This document shows, one piece after another, positions 1 through 8,382 of a stretch of DNA of 64,000 nucleotides. The notes under the pieces were generated by a model, which was given only the letters and a program-made list of their open reading frames with translations, did no database searches and had not been told where the DNA came from. The stretch comes from Defluviitaleaceae bacterium (GTDB lineage: Bacteria; Bacillota; Clostridia; Lachnospirales; WQUN01), in contig WRLD01000009.1 of assembly GCA_009777845.1 (NCBI GenBank), forward strand, positions 1-64,000, read 5' to 3'. Each line of letters starts with the position of its first letter. The stretch's first letter is position 1. Made by a program: the position numbers and the translations under genes.

Positions 1-17
1 AGATGTCTTAAAAAAAA

Positions 18-566
18 TTGGTCAGCCATGTGCGTATGCAAGATATGCGGCTCGCCAAAACGAGTTTTTGCATCGTTGATTCGCAAAGCGTACAAAATGC
101 AAGTTCCGCCGAGGAAAAAGGGTATGACGCGGGCAAAAAAGTCAGCGGCATTAAACGTCATATCGCGGTTGACACAAACGGCTTGCCGCACGCGATTCAT
201 ATCACAACAGCCAACATAACCGACCGCGCCGAGGCAATTGAAATGTTTCAGAATTACCGCGACGATTTGTCAAATGTCCAAAATGTTCTTGTTGACGGCG
301 GCTATACAGGCAAGCCGTTTGCGGAATCTGTTCGCAATATTCTTGGCGCGAATGTTGAGGTTGTGAAGCGGAGCGAATTGCATACATTCGCCGTTTTACC
401 CAAGCGTTGGGTTGTCGAGCGTACTTTTAGCTGGCTCGAAAAGTGTCACAGACTTTGGAAAAATACCGAACGCAAGCTCGCTACTTCTTTACAAATGTTG
501 GTTTTTGCGTTTGTTGCATTGATGATTAGGAGATTTTGGGCGGTTTCTATGAACCAACTTGTGTAG
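18..566 (+). CDS. IS5-family (IS427-like) transposase, ORFB part
   Basis: This is the catalytic half of a DDE transposase that would cut and paste its own insertion sequence. The three acidic residues fit the motifs IVDSQSV (first D), VDGGYTG (second D) and VVERTFSWLEK (E), the usual IS5/IS427 spacing. The reading frame opens just after a run of eight A at positions 10-17. In IS427-type elements such a run lets ribosomes shift from ORFA to ORFB, so this may be the fusion point; ORFA lies mostly outside the window. The C-terminus looks intact. I did not find the element's right end with certainty. The family is clear; whether it is active is unknown. Confidence 0.85.
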   Translation: MVSHVRMQDMRLAKTSFCIVDSQSVQNASSAEEKGYDAGKKVSGIKRHIAVDTNGLPHAIHITTANITDRAEAIEMFQNYRDDLSNVQNVLVDGGYTGKPFAESVRNILGANVEVVKRSELHTFAVLPKRWVVERTFSWLEKCHRLWKNTERKLATSLQMLVFAFVALMIRRFWAVSMNQLV

Positions 567-645
567 ATGGTGTTAAAAACATAGTTGCTGTTTTATTTAA
601 AACAAATAGAAAAACAGATAGACATTTAAGAAATAATCATAATTA

Positions 646-1275
646 TTAAACAATTACAATGGGATTTAACCACGCATACTTACCGTCTTTAATCCATTTA
701 CCTGACCGTTTGTCAGTGCTAGATTTTATTTTTTCCCACGTAAAATTAAAATTTTTAGGATATGGCAAGGATTCAATTTGGGGAATATCACAATTGTTTG
801 TATAATTAAAACCATGGTATACATAGTTTTTAGATTTTGAACCCCTATCGTTAATATAAGCGTTCTCATCCGTTACACATACAAAAAAGCCAATGCAAAT
901 ATCGTTTCCTTCTTTATCAACAAGATATTTTAGACGAGCAATATCTCTATATATTTTTTCTCTGTTTTTCATTTGGTTTGAGTTACCATTACCTCTATTT
1001 ACAGGAAGTTTAAACTCCATTGCAACTTTATAAGATGAATTTGTCCAAAATCTTAAGTCAAGAAATCTGTCTTCACCTGGAATATCTTCATATGCAGCAT
1101 ACTCAAAATCAAAGTCTAAATCGTTTGAGTTTACTATTTTTGCAAGCTCCCACATAAATTTAAAAACTAAAGTTTTTTAGCTTGACAGAGGAGAGTTTTT
1201 ATTTTCAACATCACAAATAATCTTTTCATATGTTTTTATTATAATGTCGTTTATGCTAGTGCTGTTTATTTCCAT
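646..1275 (-). pseudogene. PD-(D/E)XK nuclease-like protein, interrupted by in-frame TAA
   Basis: The longest open part (646-1155) encodes 169 residues, but the frame continues upstream to an ATG at 1275 that has a good GGAG ribosome site five bases before it. The only obstacle is a single TAA at 1177-1179, codon 33, in the same frame. The protein carries a FLDLRF segment followed about ten residues later by MEFK, which fits the D...ExK core of PD-(D/E)XK nucleases; a helix with DIARLKYL follows, as in many restriction-like families. No methylase is adjacent. I infer a nonsense-mutated accessory gene next to the IS remnant; internal restart at 1155 is possible. The function is tentative. Confidence 0.55.
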
Positions 1276-1482
1276 GGTTACTCCGACTCCTAATTATAAT
1301 ATTTATTTTATCGCTTATGAGCGAATCAAACATCTCATACAATATAACATAAAACAAGAAAGCCAGCAATAATAAAATCGAAATGTTTTCGTCATTTGTC
1401 AGCTAAATCATTGAATTTTGCGAATTTTAATTGCTTATAGAACAACCCACCAATTCACCGCATAAAATAGTTTGGTGATTTT

Positions 1483-1692
1483 ATGGGCATATTCTCAATC
1501 TTCAAACCCCGCACCAAGCCAGAAAATAAACTATCAACCTCTCTCACATCATTTTTCGACAGAAGCACTCCCAGCGTGGACATTACCAAACACACCGCGC
1601 TACAAACAGCGGCGGTCTACGCTTCGTTCGCGTTATCTCCGATGCCATCGCCAAGTCTTCCCTTGAAACTGTACGAATACAACGGTAATTAG
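1483..1692 (+). pseudogene. Phage portal protein N-terminal remnant (HK97 type)
   Basis: The start MGIFSIFKPR, then HTALQTAAVYA and finally LPLKLYEYNG match the N-terminus of HK97-type phage portal proteins, which form the DNA entry ring of the capsid. Between AVYA and LPLKLYEY the expected VRVISDAIAK is present, but in another reading frame (about 1632-1661). The gene therefore has two opposite single-base shifts close together. It then stops at 1692, after about 70 of the usual 400 or so residues. No other phage gene follows. It is a dead prophage scrap. Confidence 0.6.
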
Positions 1693-1718
1693 CGTTCTCC
1701 TTTTCTGGATTTTTTGCG

Positions 1719-2543
1719 TTACCCCCTCTCCCCCTTCAAAATCCTCTCAATCTCCGCATAATCACGAATCAGCCCCACATTCTCAAAGCCTGCTTCTTCC
1801 ATTAAGCCCTTAACCTCAATCGGGCCGATTTCTAAAAACAACGCGCCGCCGCTGCATAGGGCGTTTTTGCATTGAGGAATAAGTCTGCGGTATAGGTCAA
1901 GCCCGTCTGCGCCGCCGTCTAGCGCGAGGTGCGGCTCGTAGTTGCGTACGGTGGGCGAAAGCGTGGGGATTTCGCCGCTTAAAACATAGGGCGGATTGGA
2001 AACAATAACGTCAAATTCGCCTGTGACATTGCTTAGTAAGTCCGATTCTATGAATGCTATTCGTTCCTCGGGTATTCCTAGTTTTTTTGCGTTTTCTTTA
2101 GCCAAGGACAATGCCTCGGGGCAAATATCCACGGCGGTTATTTTGACACTTTCGCCCGCCAAACGCGCCAGCGAAACAGCGATACAGCCGCTCCCTGTGC
2201 ATACGTCCAGCACCCGGAGGGGTTTTTTCTCGCAATTTGTAATAAAATAGTAGACCTCCTCCACCAAAAGCTCCGTTTCTGGCCGCGGAATCAACGCGCG
2301 TTTGTCGGTGAGAAAGGTAAGCCCCATAAAATCCCATTCGCCGACTATATATTGCAACGGCTCGCCGTGGGTTCGTCTTTCTACATAAGACATGAATGTA
2401 AGATATTCGGGCGGGCTAATTTCTTTAAGTATGCTGAAATAAAGGCCATTTGTGCTATAGCCTGTGGCATGTGCCAGTAAAATTTTAGCTTCCCGAAGCA
2501 CGATTTTTTCCGCGCCTCTTTTCAACGCCGCTTCTATTGTCAT
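1719..2543 (-). CDS. prmC: Peptide chain release factor N5-glutamine methyltransferase
   Basis: PrmC (HemK) methylates the glutamine of the GGQ motif in release factors RF1 and RF2, using S-adenosylmethionine, and so speeds translation termination. The 274-residue length is normal for the family. Visible motifs are IPRPETE (residues 85-91), the SAM-binding loop DVCTGSG (113-119) and the catalytic NPPYV (183-187). The N-terminal helical domain that contacts the release factor is complete. Its ATG overlaps the stop of the upstream yqhQ-like gene in an ATGA arrangement, so the two are probably translationally coupled, as in many Clostridia. It is the last gene of a four-gene minus-strand operon. 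Confidence 0.96.
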   Translation of the reverse strand: MTIEAALKRGAEKIVLREAKILLAHATGYSTNGLYFSILKEISPPEYLTFMSYVERRTHGEPLQYIVGEWDFMGLTFLTDKRALIPRPETELLVEEVYYFITNCEKKPLRVLDVCTGSGCIAVSLARLAGESVKITAVDICPEALSLAKENAKKLGIPEERIAFIESDLLSNVTGEFDVIVSNPPYVLSGEIPTLSPTVRNYEPHLALDGGADGLDLYRRLIPQCKNALCSGGALFLEIGPIEVKGLMEEAGFENVGLIRDYAEIERILKGERG

Positions 2544-3457
2544 TTGTTATCCTGCTCCATTGCTTTTTCTAGTGCGGTCACTGCTACTTCTATCTGAGAA
2601 TCGTCCGGCTCGGCGGTGGTTATGCGTTGCAACAGCATACCTGGGAAAATGATTGCGCGTACAAGAAAATTGTCGTGCTTTGATGCCCATTTTACGGAAA
2701 TTTCGTAGGAAATACCCGCAATCAAGGGCAAAAACAAAATGCGCGACGCGAAACGTAACCATATGCCGTCTATTTTAATAATCATAAACAAAATCATGGT
2801 TACGACCATGACAACAAGCATAAAGCTAGTGCCGCACCGCTTGTGCAGGCGCGTACACGCGGACACGTTTTCTGTGGTTAGCGGCAGGCTTTTTTCTAGG
2901 CAATTTATGGCTTTATGCTCCGCGCCGTGGTACTGAAAAACTCGTTGAATATCCTTTGAGCGCGAAACCAAAAATACATATGCCACAAAAATAAAAATGC
3001 GGACAAGCCCCTCGACCACGCTTTTAAATGACGCGGGTATGGGAATAAACGAGCCAATCGCCGTAGGAAGCAGCATAAAAAGCACAATCGAAAGCACTAT
3101 AGCAAACGCCATGGCGAGCCATTTCATTACGTCGTTGAGCTTATCTCCTAGCTTGTCGGTTATAAATTTTTCTATACGGGAAGGCTCGCCCTCGGCTTCG
3201 ATTCCCTCAAAGGCAATGTCCGCCGACTGCGAAAGCGAAGTAAAGCCCACCGCCATAGAGCTGCACAAGGCAGTCACGCCGCGGATAAATGGCCATTTCA
3301 AAATAGGGTAACGCTTCGTAATAGTAGAAAGCGGCTTTTCGATAATGGTAATTTCGCCGCAGGGACGGCGTACCGCCATGGCGTACGCGGTTTTGCCGCG
3401 CATCATAACGCCCTCCATTACTGCCTGTCCGCCGTAATTGACTGGTTCTTCTTTCAT
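2540..3457 (-). CDS. YqhQ-like membrane protein (DUF1385)
   Basis: This 305-residue protein opens with the family signature YGGQAVMEGVMMRG and has several hydrophobic segments (roughly residues 100-125, 135-160 and 205-255), so it is an integral membrane protein. It also carries the conserved EHKAINCLE motif and a HKRCGTSF motif. The DUF1385 family is widespread in Bacillota and often sits beside prmC, as here, but its biochemical function is not established. It lies 3 bp downstream of the VWA-like gene and overlaps prmC by 4 bp. The family assignment is firm; the role is unknown. Confidence 0.92.
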   Translation of the reverse strand: MKEEPVNYGGQAVMEGVMMRGKTAYAMAVRRPCGEITIIEKPLSTITKRYPILKWPFIRGVTALCSSMAVGFTSLSQSADIAFEGIEAEGEPSRIEKFITDKLGDKLNDVMKWLAMAFAIVLSIVLFMLLPTAIGSFIPIPASFKSVVEGLVRIFIFVAYVFLVSRSKDIQRVFQYHGAEHKAINCLEKSLPLTTENVSACTRLHKRCGTSFMLVVMVVTMILFMIIKIDGIWLRFASRILFLPLIAGISYEISVKWASKHDNFLVRAIIFPGMLLQRITTAEPDDSQIEVAVTALEKAMEQDNK

Positions 3458-3460
3458 GCG

Positions 3461-4627
3461 CTAGACCACCGCCTTGATAAATTTTATTACGCTTGTAAAT
3501 GCCCCCAAGCAGGATAGTATGGCGAGGAAGATAAGTGAGGTGTGGGGCGGGGGTTGTTCGGGGGGGTTGGGGGGGTGTGTTTCCCCAGTGGTTTCTTGTG
3601 TTTCGTGTTGTTCGGGTGGGTCAATGGCTTCCGTTGGTTCATGGTTTTCGGGTGGGTCAATGACTTCCCCTGTTTTGTGTTCTTCGGGGGGGTCTTCTGC
3701 TTCGTTGGGTTCGGGAATTGGTTCGTTGGGTTCTGTTTCTAATTCTGTAGGTTCTGTTTCTAATTCTGTGGGTTCTGTTTCTGATTCTGTAGGTTCTGTT
3801 TCGGGTTCTCTAGGTTCTGCTTCGGGTTGTTTGGGTTCTGATTCTTCGGGGAGTTGTTCGGGAGTTGGCTGTGGCGTGGGTTCGGGAATTGGTTCGGGTG
3901 TCGGTTCGGGAGTAGGTTCTGACGTTGGCTCTGTGGCAGGCTCGGGCGTGAGTTCTGGTGTCGGCTCTGGCGTTCTTGTCGGCGTGGGTTCGGGGGTCGA
4001 TTCTAGCATAGGCTCGGGCGTTGGTGTAGGCTCTGCCGTAGGTTCGGGCATACGCTCGGGAGTAGGGGAGGGGGCAGACGTAGCCGTAGGCTCAACCACC
4101 ACCACATTCTCCCTATGCTCACCAAGCATACCCACAAGCAAGCCATGTACCGCCGTAGCATTAGTCACACTCACATCAATTTCTCGAAGCGGCAAAGCAA
4201 AGCCCGACACCTCATTATATTTCTGCGAGGAAATCAGCACTATCAGCGGGCTTTGTGCCGTACTGGCTATGCCCGCCGCAGAATTAAGGGCTTGATTTAT
4301 ATTGACCTCTACGCCAAAATATTCAAGCCTAAGAAGCACGCTTCGCAAGCCCGCTATTTCCAAATCATTTTCCAAGCGTGTCAGCGGCGTTGTGCTTATA
4401 GTTTCGGAAAACCGCACTATGCTTATTCGCGAGCCTCGCGCCGTGTCCAAAAACTGTGCAACCGCGGAAACGGCGGCACGGTCGGGGTCGTGGGTATTCA
4501 TTTCGCCGCTTGTTTCCAGTAAAATAATAATATCGACAGGCTCTTGCCCTTGTCCTTGGGCAAAAGCAAAAACAGCCATACCCAAAATGGCTATGGTTAG
4601 CGCGAACGCGAAGCGAAGCCTATTCAT
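3461..4627 (-). CDS. VWA-like secreted protein with Pro/Glu-rich stalk and C-terminal anchor
   Basis: The protein has a signal peptide (residues 1-23, ending in FAFA), a von Willebrand A-like domain (about 30-170), a long stalk and a hydrophobic segment at about 365-382 that probably anchors it. The stalk starts with EPTPTPEP-type repeats and changes to EPTELETEP-type repeats. The metal site that normally reads DxSxS is LETSGEM here, so the first Asp is Glu and the last Ser is Glu; metal binding may be altered. It overlaps the bactofilin gene by 8 bp. I infer a surface-exposed or envelope-spanning adhesion or scaffold protein working with bactofilin, without direct proof. Confidence 0.75.
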   Translation of the reverse strand: MNRLRFAFALTIAILGMAVFAFAQGQGQEPVDIIILLETSGEMNTHDPDRAAVSAVAQFLDTARGSRISIVRFSETISTTPLTRLENDLEIAGLRSVLLRLEYFGVEVNINQALNSAAGIASTAQSPLIVLISSQKYNEVSGFALPLREIDVSVTNATAVHGLLVGMLGEHRENVVVVEPTATSAPSPTPERMPEPTAEPTPTPEPMLESTPEPTPTRTPEPTPELTPEPATEPTSEPTPEPTPEPIPEPTPQPTPEQLPEESEPKQPEAEPREPETEPTESETEPTELETEPTELETEPNEPIPEPNEAEDPPEEHKTGEVIDPPENHEPTEAIDPPEQHETQETTGETHPPNPPEQPPPHTSLIFLAILSCLGAFTSVIKFIKAVV

Positions 4628-5054
4628 CGAGCTTTACGTCCTCTAGCAGCTTTGGCGGCTCGGCTTGCTCGGTAATCACGGCGGGCTTGTTTTCGGGGCC
4701 GTTTACGATATATCGCCCCGAAACCTGCGCCCCCTCGTCAATCACAAGCGAGCTGGCTTGCACATCGCCGTTCACCTTGCACGTAGAAGCAAAGTGCAGC
4801 TGTGTTTCACAGGAAATATTCCCATTTATTTCGCCCGCCGCCAAAAAGTACGTCGCGCGCACGTCGCCCGTAATCGAGCCGCAATCGCCAAGCACCAACG
4901 AGCCGTCCACCTCGACATTGCCCTTAAATACGCCGTCTATGCGTACAGATTCATGCCCTTTCATTTGTGCGGCTTCGAGGTATACGCCCTCGCCGATAAT
5001 CGTCGTCGGTGAATCAAGTGAGCTTAGTTCCTCGTTTTTTTTGAAAAAAAGCAT
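4620..5054 (-). CDS. Bactofilin family cytoskeletal protein
   Basis: Bactofilins (DUF583) polymerise without nucleotides into filaments made of a right-handed beta helix, and they organise envelope-associated machines. The 144-residue protein shows the regular short beta repeats GVFKGNVEVDG, GSITGDVRA, GEINGNIS and CKVNGDVQAS, which form the helix, followed by a short acidic tail. The start ATG follows an AGGAG site. It is the first gene of an operon with a VWA-like surface protein, the YqhQ-like membrane protein and prmC. I infer that it positions the VWA-like protein at the membrane. Confidence 0.9.
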   Translation of the reverse strand: MLFFKKNEELSSLDSPTTIIGEGVYLEAAQMKGHESVRIDGVFKGNVEVDGSLVLGDCGSITGDVRATYFLAAGEINGNISCETQLHFASTCKVNGDVQASSLVIDEGAQVSGRYIVNGPENKPAVITEQAEPPKLLEDVKLDE

Positions 5055-5153
5055 ATATTTCTCCTCCAGAAAAAAAATTCTTTTTAAATTATATCACATA
5101 AGTGCGAAAATTAGTTATAATAAAAAAAATAATATCACAGAGGAGTGTTGAAG

Positions 5154-5354
5154 ATGTCAATGGACAGTGTCGCTATTGCCGCGCCCAAGCAGGAGCATTT
5201 TGATTTTGGGCGGTATGAAAAACAGCACGAGGATTATATACTGGAAAAACTAGCGGAATCAAAGGAAAGAGCAAAAGACCCAAGAACAAAATGGTATACG
5301 CATAATGAAGTGGTCGCAATGATTAAGGAAAAGAGAAGTCAAAGAAATGTATGA
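5154..5354 (+). CDS. Small antitoxin-like protein paired with ParE-type toxin
   Basis: This 66-residue protein precedes and overlaps a ParE/RelE toxin by 8 bp, which is the standard antitoxin position. The C-terminal half (KWYTHNEVVAMIKEKR) resembles the toxin-wrapping tail of small antitoxins such as the DUF6290/RelB-like group, and the middle is charged and helical. I chose the ATG at 5154 because the AGAGGAG site ends eight bases before it; a GTG at 5145 would overlap that site. A TATAAT-like box lies at 5116-5121. Identity rests mainly on context. Confidence 0.7.
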   Translation: MSMDSVAIAAPKQEHFDFGRYEKQHEDYILEKLAESKERAKDPRTKWYTHNEVVAMIKEKRSQRNV

Positions 5355-5673
5355 TGTAAGGTATATGGATATTGCGTATGAGGATTTGTCGATAATAGGG
5401 CAATATCTCGAACGCGAAGCAGACATCGAAGCATCAGACAAAATAGTGGACTATATAACCGAGAGCATATCCAGCCTTGACGAAATGCCCTACAGACACC
5501 CTGTATACCACGCCGACCCCGATTTTAGAAAAATGATACTGCCAAAAACTAGATACTATGTGTTTTACACCGTTGACGAAAAAAAACAACTGGTGAGAAT
5601 ACATAGAATTTTGCACGAATCGAGAAATATTGAGAGAGAAATGTTATACTATAAGGCAATATATGAAAAATAA
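5347..5673 (+). CDS. RelE/ParE family toxin
   Basis: The 108-residue protein has the ParE/RelE fold pattern: an N-terminal strand (YDVRYMDIAYEDL), two helices with the conserved EREADIEASDKIVDYI, then the strands FRKMIL and YYVFYTVDEKKQLVRIHRILHESRN. Members either poison gyrase (ParE) or cut mRNA on the ribosome (RelE). The PxRxHP-like loop (MPYRHPVY) and the HRILHESRN ending resemble the ParE side of the family. It is translated from within the end of the antitoxin gene. The family is secure; the target is inferred only. Confidence 0.88.
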   Translation: MYDVRYMDIAYEDLSIIGQYLEREADIEASDKIVDYITESISSLDEMPYRHPVYHADPDFRKMILPKTRYYVFYTVDEKKQLVRIHRILHESRNIEREMLYYKAIYEK

Positions 5674-5693
5674 AAAACAGAGGAGCTAAAGCC

Positions 5694-7634
5694 ATGTTAC
5701 TTTCCATAGGAATGATTGTAAAAAACGAGGAAAAACATCTACGCAGATGTCTAAACAGCATAAAGCCTGTTTTAGATGCGGTAGACAGCGAGCTAATTAT
5801 ATTTGACACAGGCTCTACAGACAAGACTATAGAAATAGCCAAGGAGTTTACGGACAAGGTCTACGAAATAGAATGGCGCGGCGATTTCTCGTGGGCAAGA
5901 AACCAGACAATAGATAAATCGACGGGCAAATGGTTTATGTATATAGATGCGGACGAGGAATTTTTGGACGTTTCTGACATGATTTCATTTTTTAATAAGG
6001 GCGAATACAAGAAATATAAGTGTGCCACGTATAGATGGCGTAATATATTAAATGATGCTTCGGCTGTAGACTCTAGTGTTGTCCGTCTTTTTAGAAAGGG
6101 AAAGGACACGCGCTTTCAGGGCAGAATACATGAGTTTATACCCGAGGACGACCCTATCAAAGACCTAAGAAGCATAGCCAACCACTACGGCTATTTTAAC
6201 CAGGGCGACGAGGGCAAGGAAAACATGCGTAAAAAGCATGAAAGAAACCTGCCGCCCTTGTTTGAGGAGCTAAAAGAAAACCCAACAGACCCAAGAACTA
6301 TTACCCACCTTGCGAACGAGTACCGCGCCGCGGGCAACGCGCAGGAATACAAAAAATATTTGGATATGGGAATGGAAGTCGTCGGCAAGGATATTACCAA
6401 GATGTTTTATCATATATTTTCGTACGAAACGCTCTATTATTACAATGATATGAAAGAGTATAGCAATGTAGTAAAAGCCGCGAAGGAGTACCTTGGGACA
6501 TTAAAATATCCCGACAAAATGCCGTATGTGCCGCAATCCGTTGTTCCCATACTCTGCCTTTACGCCAACGCGCTTATGAGTACAGGCGATTATCCGCAAG
6601 CACTTACGGTAGCCAAGGACGCGCTTGTGTACTTTAAGCTGTACGAGCAGGGCAAGCTAGATGCGCAAATAACAAGGTTTTGCCCCTTGCCGTCCTTTAC
6701 GCTGGACAATAGCGAGGTTCACCTAAAGCACGTCGCGTTTGCGTACTCGCTGAACGGCAAGTTTGACGAGGCTCTCGCATGGGCAGAGGAATACAGAAAG
6801 CAACACAACGAAAAGCTAGGCGTGTTTGACATATACGCAGAGGAAGCCGTATGCCGCAAACGGTTCGGCGATATTCCGCGCCTTTTGGCATACGGCATAG
6901 AAAGCGGACTGGAATCGGACAATTATCACAATGTAATTAACGCAATCGAAAAGGAGTGCAAAGACCCCCAAAATAAAAAAGATGTAGCCGCCGCCATAGC
7001 CAACGACACCTCGCTTGCAAAATATGACAATGACTATGTCCACCTGCAAAGACTGCGTGCATACGGCGATACGCCAGGCTACAAGGAGCCGCTAGACTAT
7101 TTCCTACGGTCAGGCAAGAGCTTTGGGCAGGGACACAGCGAGGTTATTTTCTATGCTATGACATATGCGGAGGACTTTTTGCCGTTTCTCGAAAATTCCG
7201 TTATTACCGATACGCCTAAATATATTTATTCACTTATCAATAGCCTTGGGTTTATGGAAACCTTTGTTGTCGCCATGCAGATGGACACACGCATAAAAAA
7301 CAGCAGGTCGATAAAGGTCAATCGCATTATGGCGGCGATTGCTTCTACTGCCTATGAAAGGAAAAAAGCGACCGAGCAAAAAGAGGAATACTTCGAGCTT
7401 GCTATGCGCCTAGGGCATAAGCTACAGGGGCTAATGTATAAGCCAGAAATTTACAATGCACAGAATATACTGTCGCTTTCGGAGCAGGAGGCGTTTACGT
7501 ACTTTGCCGGTACGGCATACGCATGTAAGGATTCGGGCGATTTGTTGGGCTTTGTGCGTGGTCTGCGTACCGCTGTAAATGTTTATCCGCACATGAAGGA
7601 CATTGTGTGGTCTGTGGTAAACAACGTATGCTAA
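5694..7634 (+). CDS. Family 2 glycosyltransferase with TPR-like C-terminal region
   Basis: Residues 1 to about 170 form a GT-A glycosyltransferase: MLLSIGMIVKNEE, the nucleotide-sugar site FDTGSTDKT and the metal-binding YIDADEE. The long remainder (about 180-646) is helical and looks like degenerate tetratricopeptide repeats (for example THLANEYRAAGNAQEYKKYL). Such GT2-TPR proteins in Bacillota often modify surface proteins, flagellin or peptides with sugars. It begins 20 bp after the toxin gene behind an AGAGGAG site, and its stop overlaps the exonuclease III start by 7 bp. The acceptor is unknown; nearby flagellar genes make flagellin one possibility only. Confidence 0.85.
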   Translation: MLLSIGMIVKNEEKHLRRCLNSIKPVLDAVDSELIIFDTGSTDKTIEIAKEFTDKVYEIEWRGDFSWARNQTIDKSTGKWFMYIDADEEFLDVSDMISFFNKGEYKKYKCATYRWRNILNDASAVDSSVVRLFRKGKDTRFQGRIHEFIPEDDPIKDLRSIANHYGYFNQGDEGKENMRKKHERNLPPLFEELKENPTDPRTITHLANEYRAAGNAQEYKKYLDMGMEVVGKDITKMFYHIFSYETLYYYNDMKEYSNVVKAAKEYLGTLKYPDKMPYVPQSVVPILCLYANALMSTGDYPQALTVAKDALVYFKLYEQGKLDAQITRFCPLPSFTLDNSEVHLKHVAFAYSLNGKFDEALAWAEEYRKQHNEKLGVFDIYAEEAVCRKRFGDIPRLLAYGIESGLESDNYHNVINAIEKECKDPQNKKDVAAAIANDTSLAKYDNDYVHLQRLRAYGDTPGYKEPLDYFLRSGKSFGQGHSEVIFYAMTYAEDFLPFLENSVITDTPKYIYSLINSLGFMETFVVAMQMDTRIKNSRSIKVNRIMAAIASTAYERKKATEQKEEYFELAMRLGHKLQGLMYKPEIYNAQNILSLSEQEAFTYFAGTAYACKDSGDLLGFVRGLRTAVNVYPHMKDIVWSVVNNVC

Positions 7635-8380
7635 AACTAGCTTCGTGGAACGTAAACGGCCTGCGTGCCTGTGTCGGCAAGGGGTTTATGGACTTTTTGC
7701 GTGACGGAGATTTTGACATTATCGGCATACAGGAAACAAAAATGCTGCCCGAGCAAGCCGATTTTAACTTCTCGGGCTATTATACCTATTGGAACTCCGC
7801 CGAAAAAAAGGGCTATTCGGGTACGCTTGTGCTGTGCAAAAAAGAGCCGTTGTCTGTAAAATACGGCATGGGAAAGGACGAGCACGACCGCGAGGGGCGG
7901 ATTATTGCCTTAGAATTTGACGGCTTTGTTTTCGTTACGGTTTATACGCCAAATTCCCAGAGGGAGCTTCTTAGGCTTGACTATAGAATGGCGTGGGAGG
8001 ATGATTTTTTGGAATTTCTTGGCGAGTTTGAAAAGCCCGTTATTGTTTGCGGCGATTTGAACGTGGCGCACAAGGAAATTGACCTAAAAAACCCAAAAGC
8101 CAACACAAAAAACGCAGGCTTTACACCGCAGGAGCGCGAAAAAATGACACGCCTTTTGGCGGCTGGCTTTGCGGACAGCTTTCGCCATATGTACCCCGAC
8201 AAGGAAAACGCTTATACATGGTGGTCGTACATGGCTAAGGCGCGCGAGAAAAATATCGGCTGGCGGATTGATTATTTTTTGGTACAGGAAGAATTGCGGC
8301 ACGCGATTAAGGAAGCTATGATTTTCCCTGATGTTTTCGGTTCTGACCATTGCCCTGTGGGGCTTGTACTGGAGCTGTAG
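7628..8380 (+). CDS. xth: Exodeoxyribonuclease III
   Basis: This enzyme cuts abasic sites and removes nucleotides 3' to 5' in base excision repair. The 250-residue protein contains the complete motif set of the family: ASWNVNGLRA near the N-terminus, the metal ligand Glu36 in IGIQETK, the segment CGDLNVAH with its catalytic Asp and Asn, and the C-terminal FGSDHCPV with the catalytic His. I chose ATG 7628, which overlaps the stop of the glycosyltransferase gene; the protein then starts MLKLASWNVNG exactly like its relatives. Nothing is missing. Confidence 0.96.
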   Translation: MLKLASWNVNGLRACVGKGFMDFLRDGDFDIIGIQETKMLPEQADFNFSGYYTYWNSAEKKGYSGTLVLCKKEPLSVKYGMGKDEHDREGRIIALEFDGFVFVTVYTPNSQRELLRLDYRMAWEDDFLEFLGEFEKPVIVCGDLNVAHKEIDLKNPKANTKNAGFTPQEREKMTRLLAAGFADSFRHMYPDKENAYTWWSYMAKAREKNIGWRIDYFLVQEELRHAIKEAMIFPDVFGSDHCPVGLVLEL

Positions 8381-8382
8381 AT

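Noticed and set aside
3474..4295. 273-residue Gly/Ser/Val frame opposite the VWA-like gene
   Set aside because: It mirrors the EPTPEP repeat; the minus-strand gene has a signal peptide, VWA pattern and operon context.
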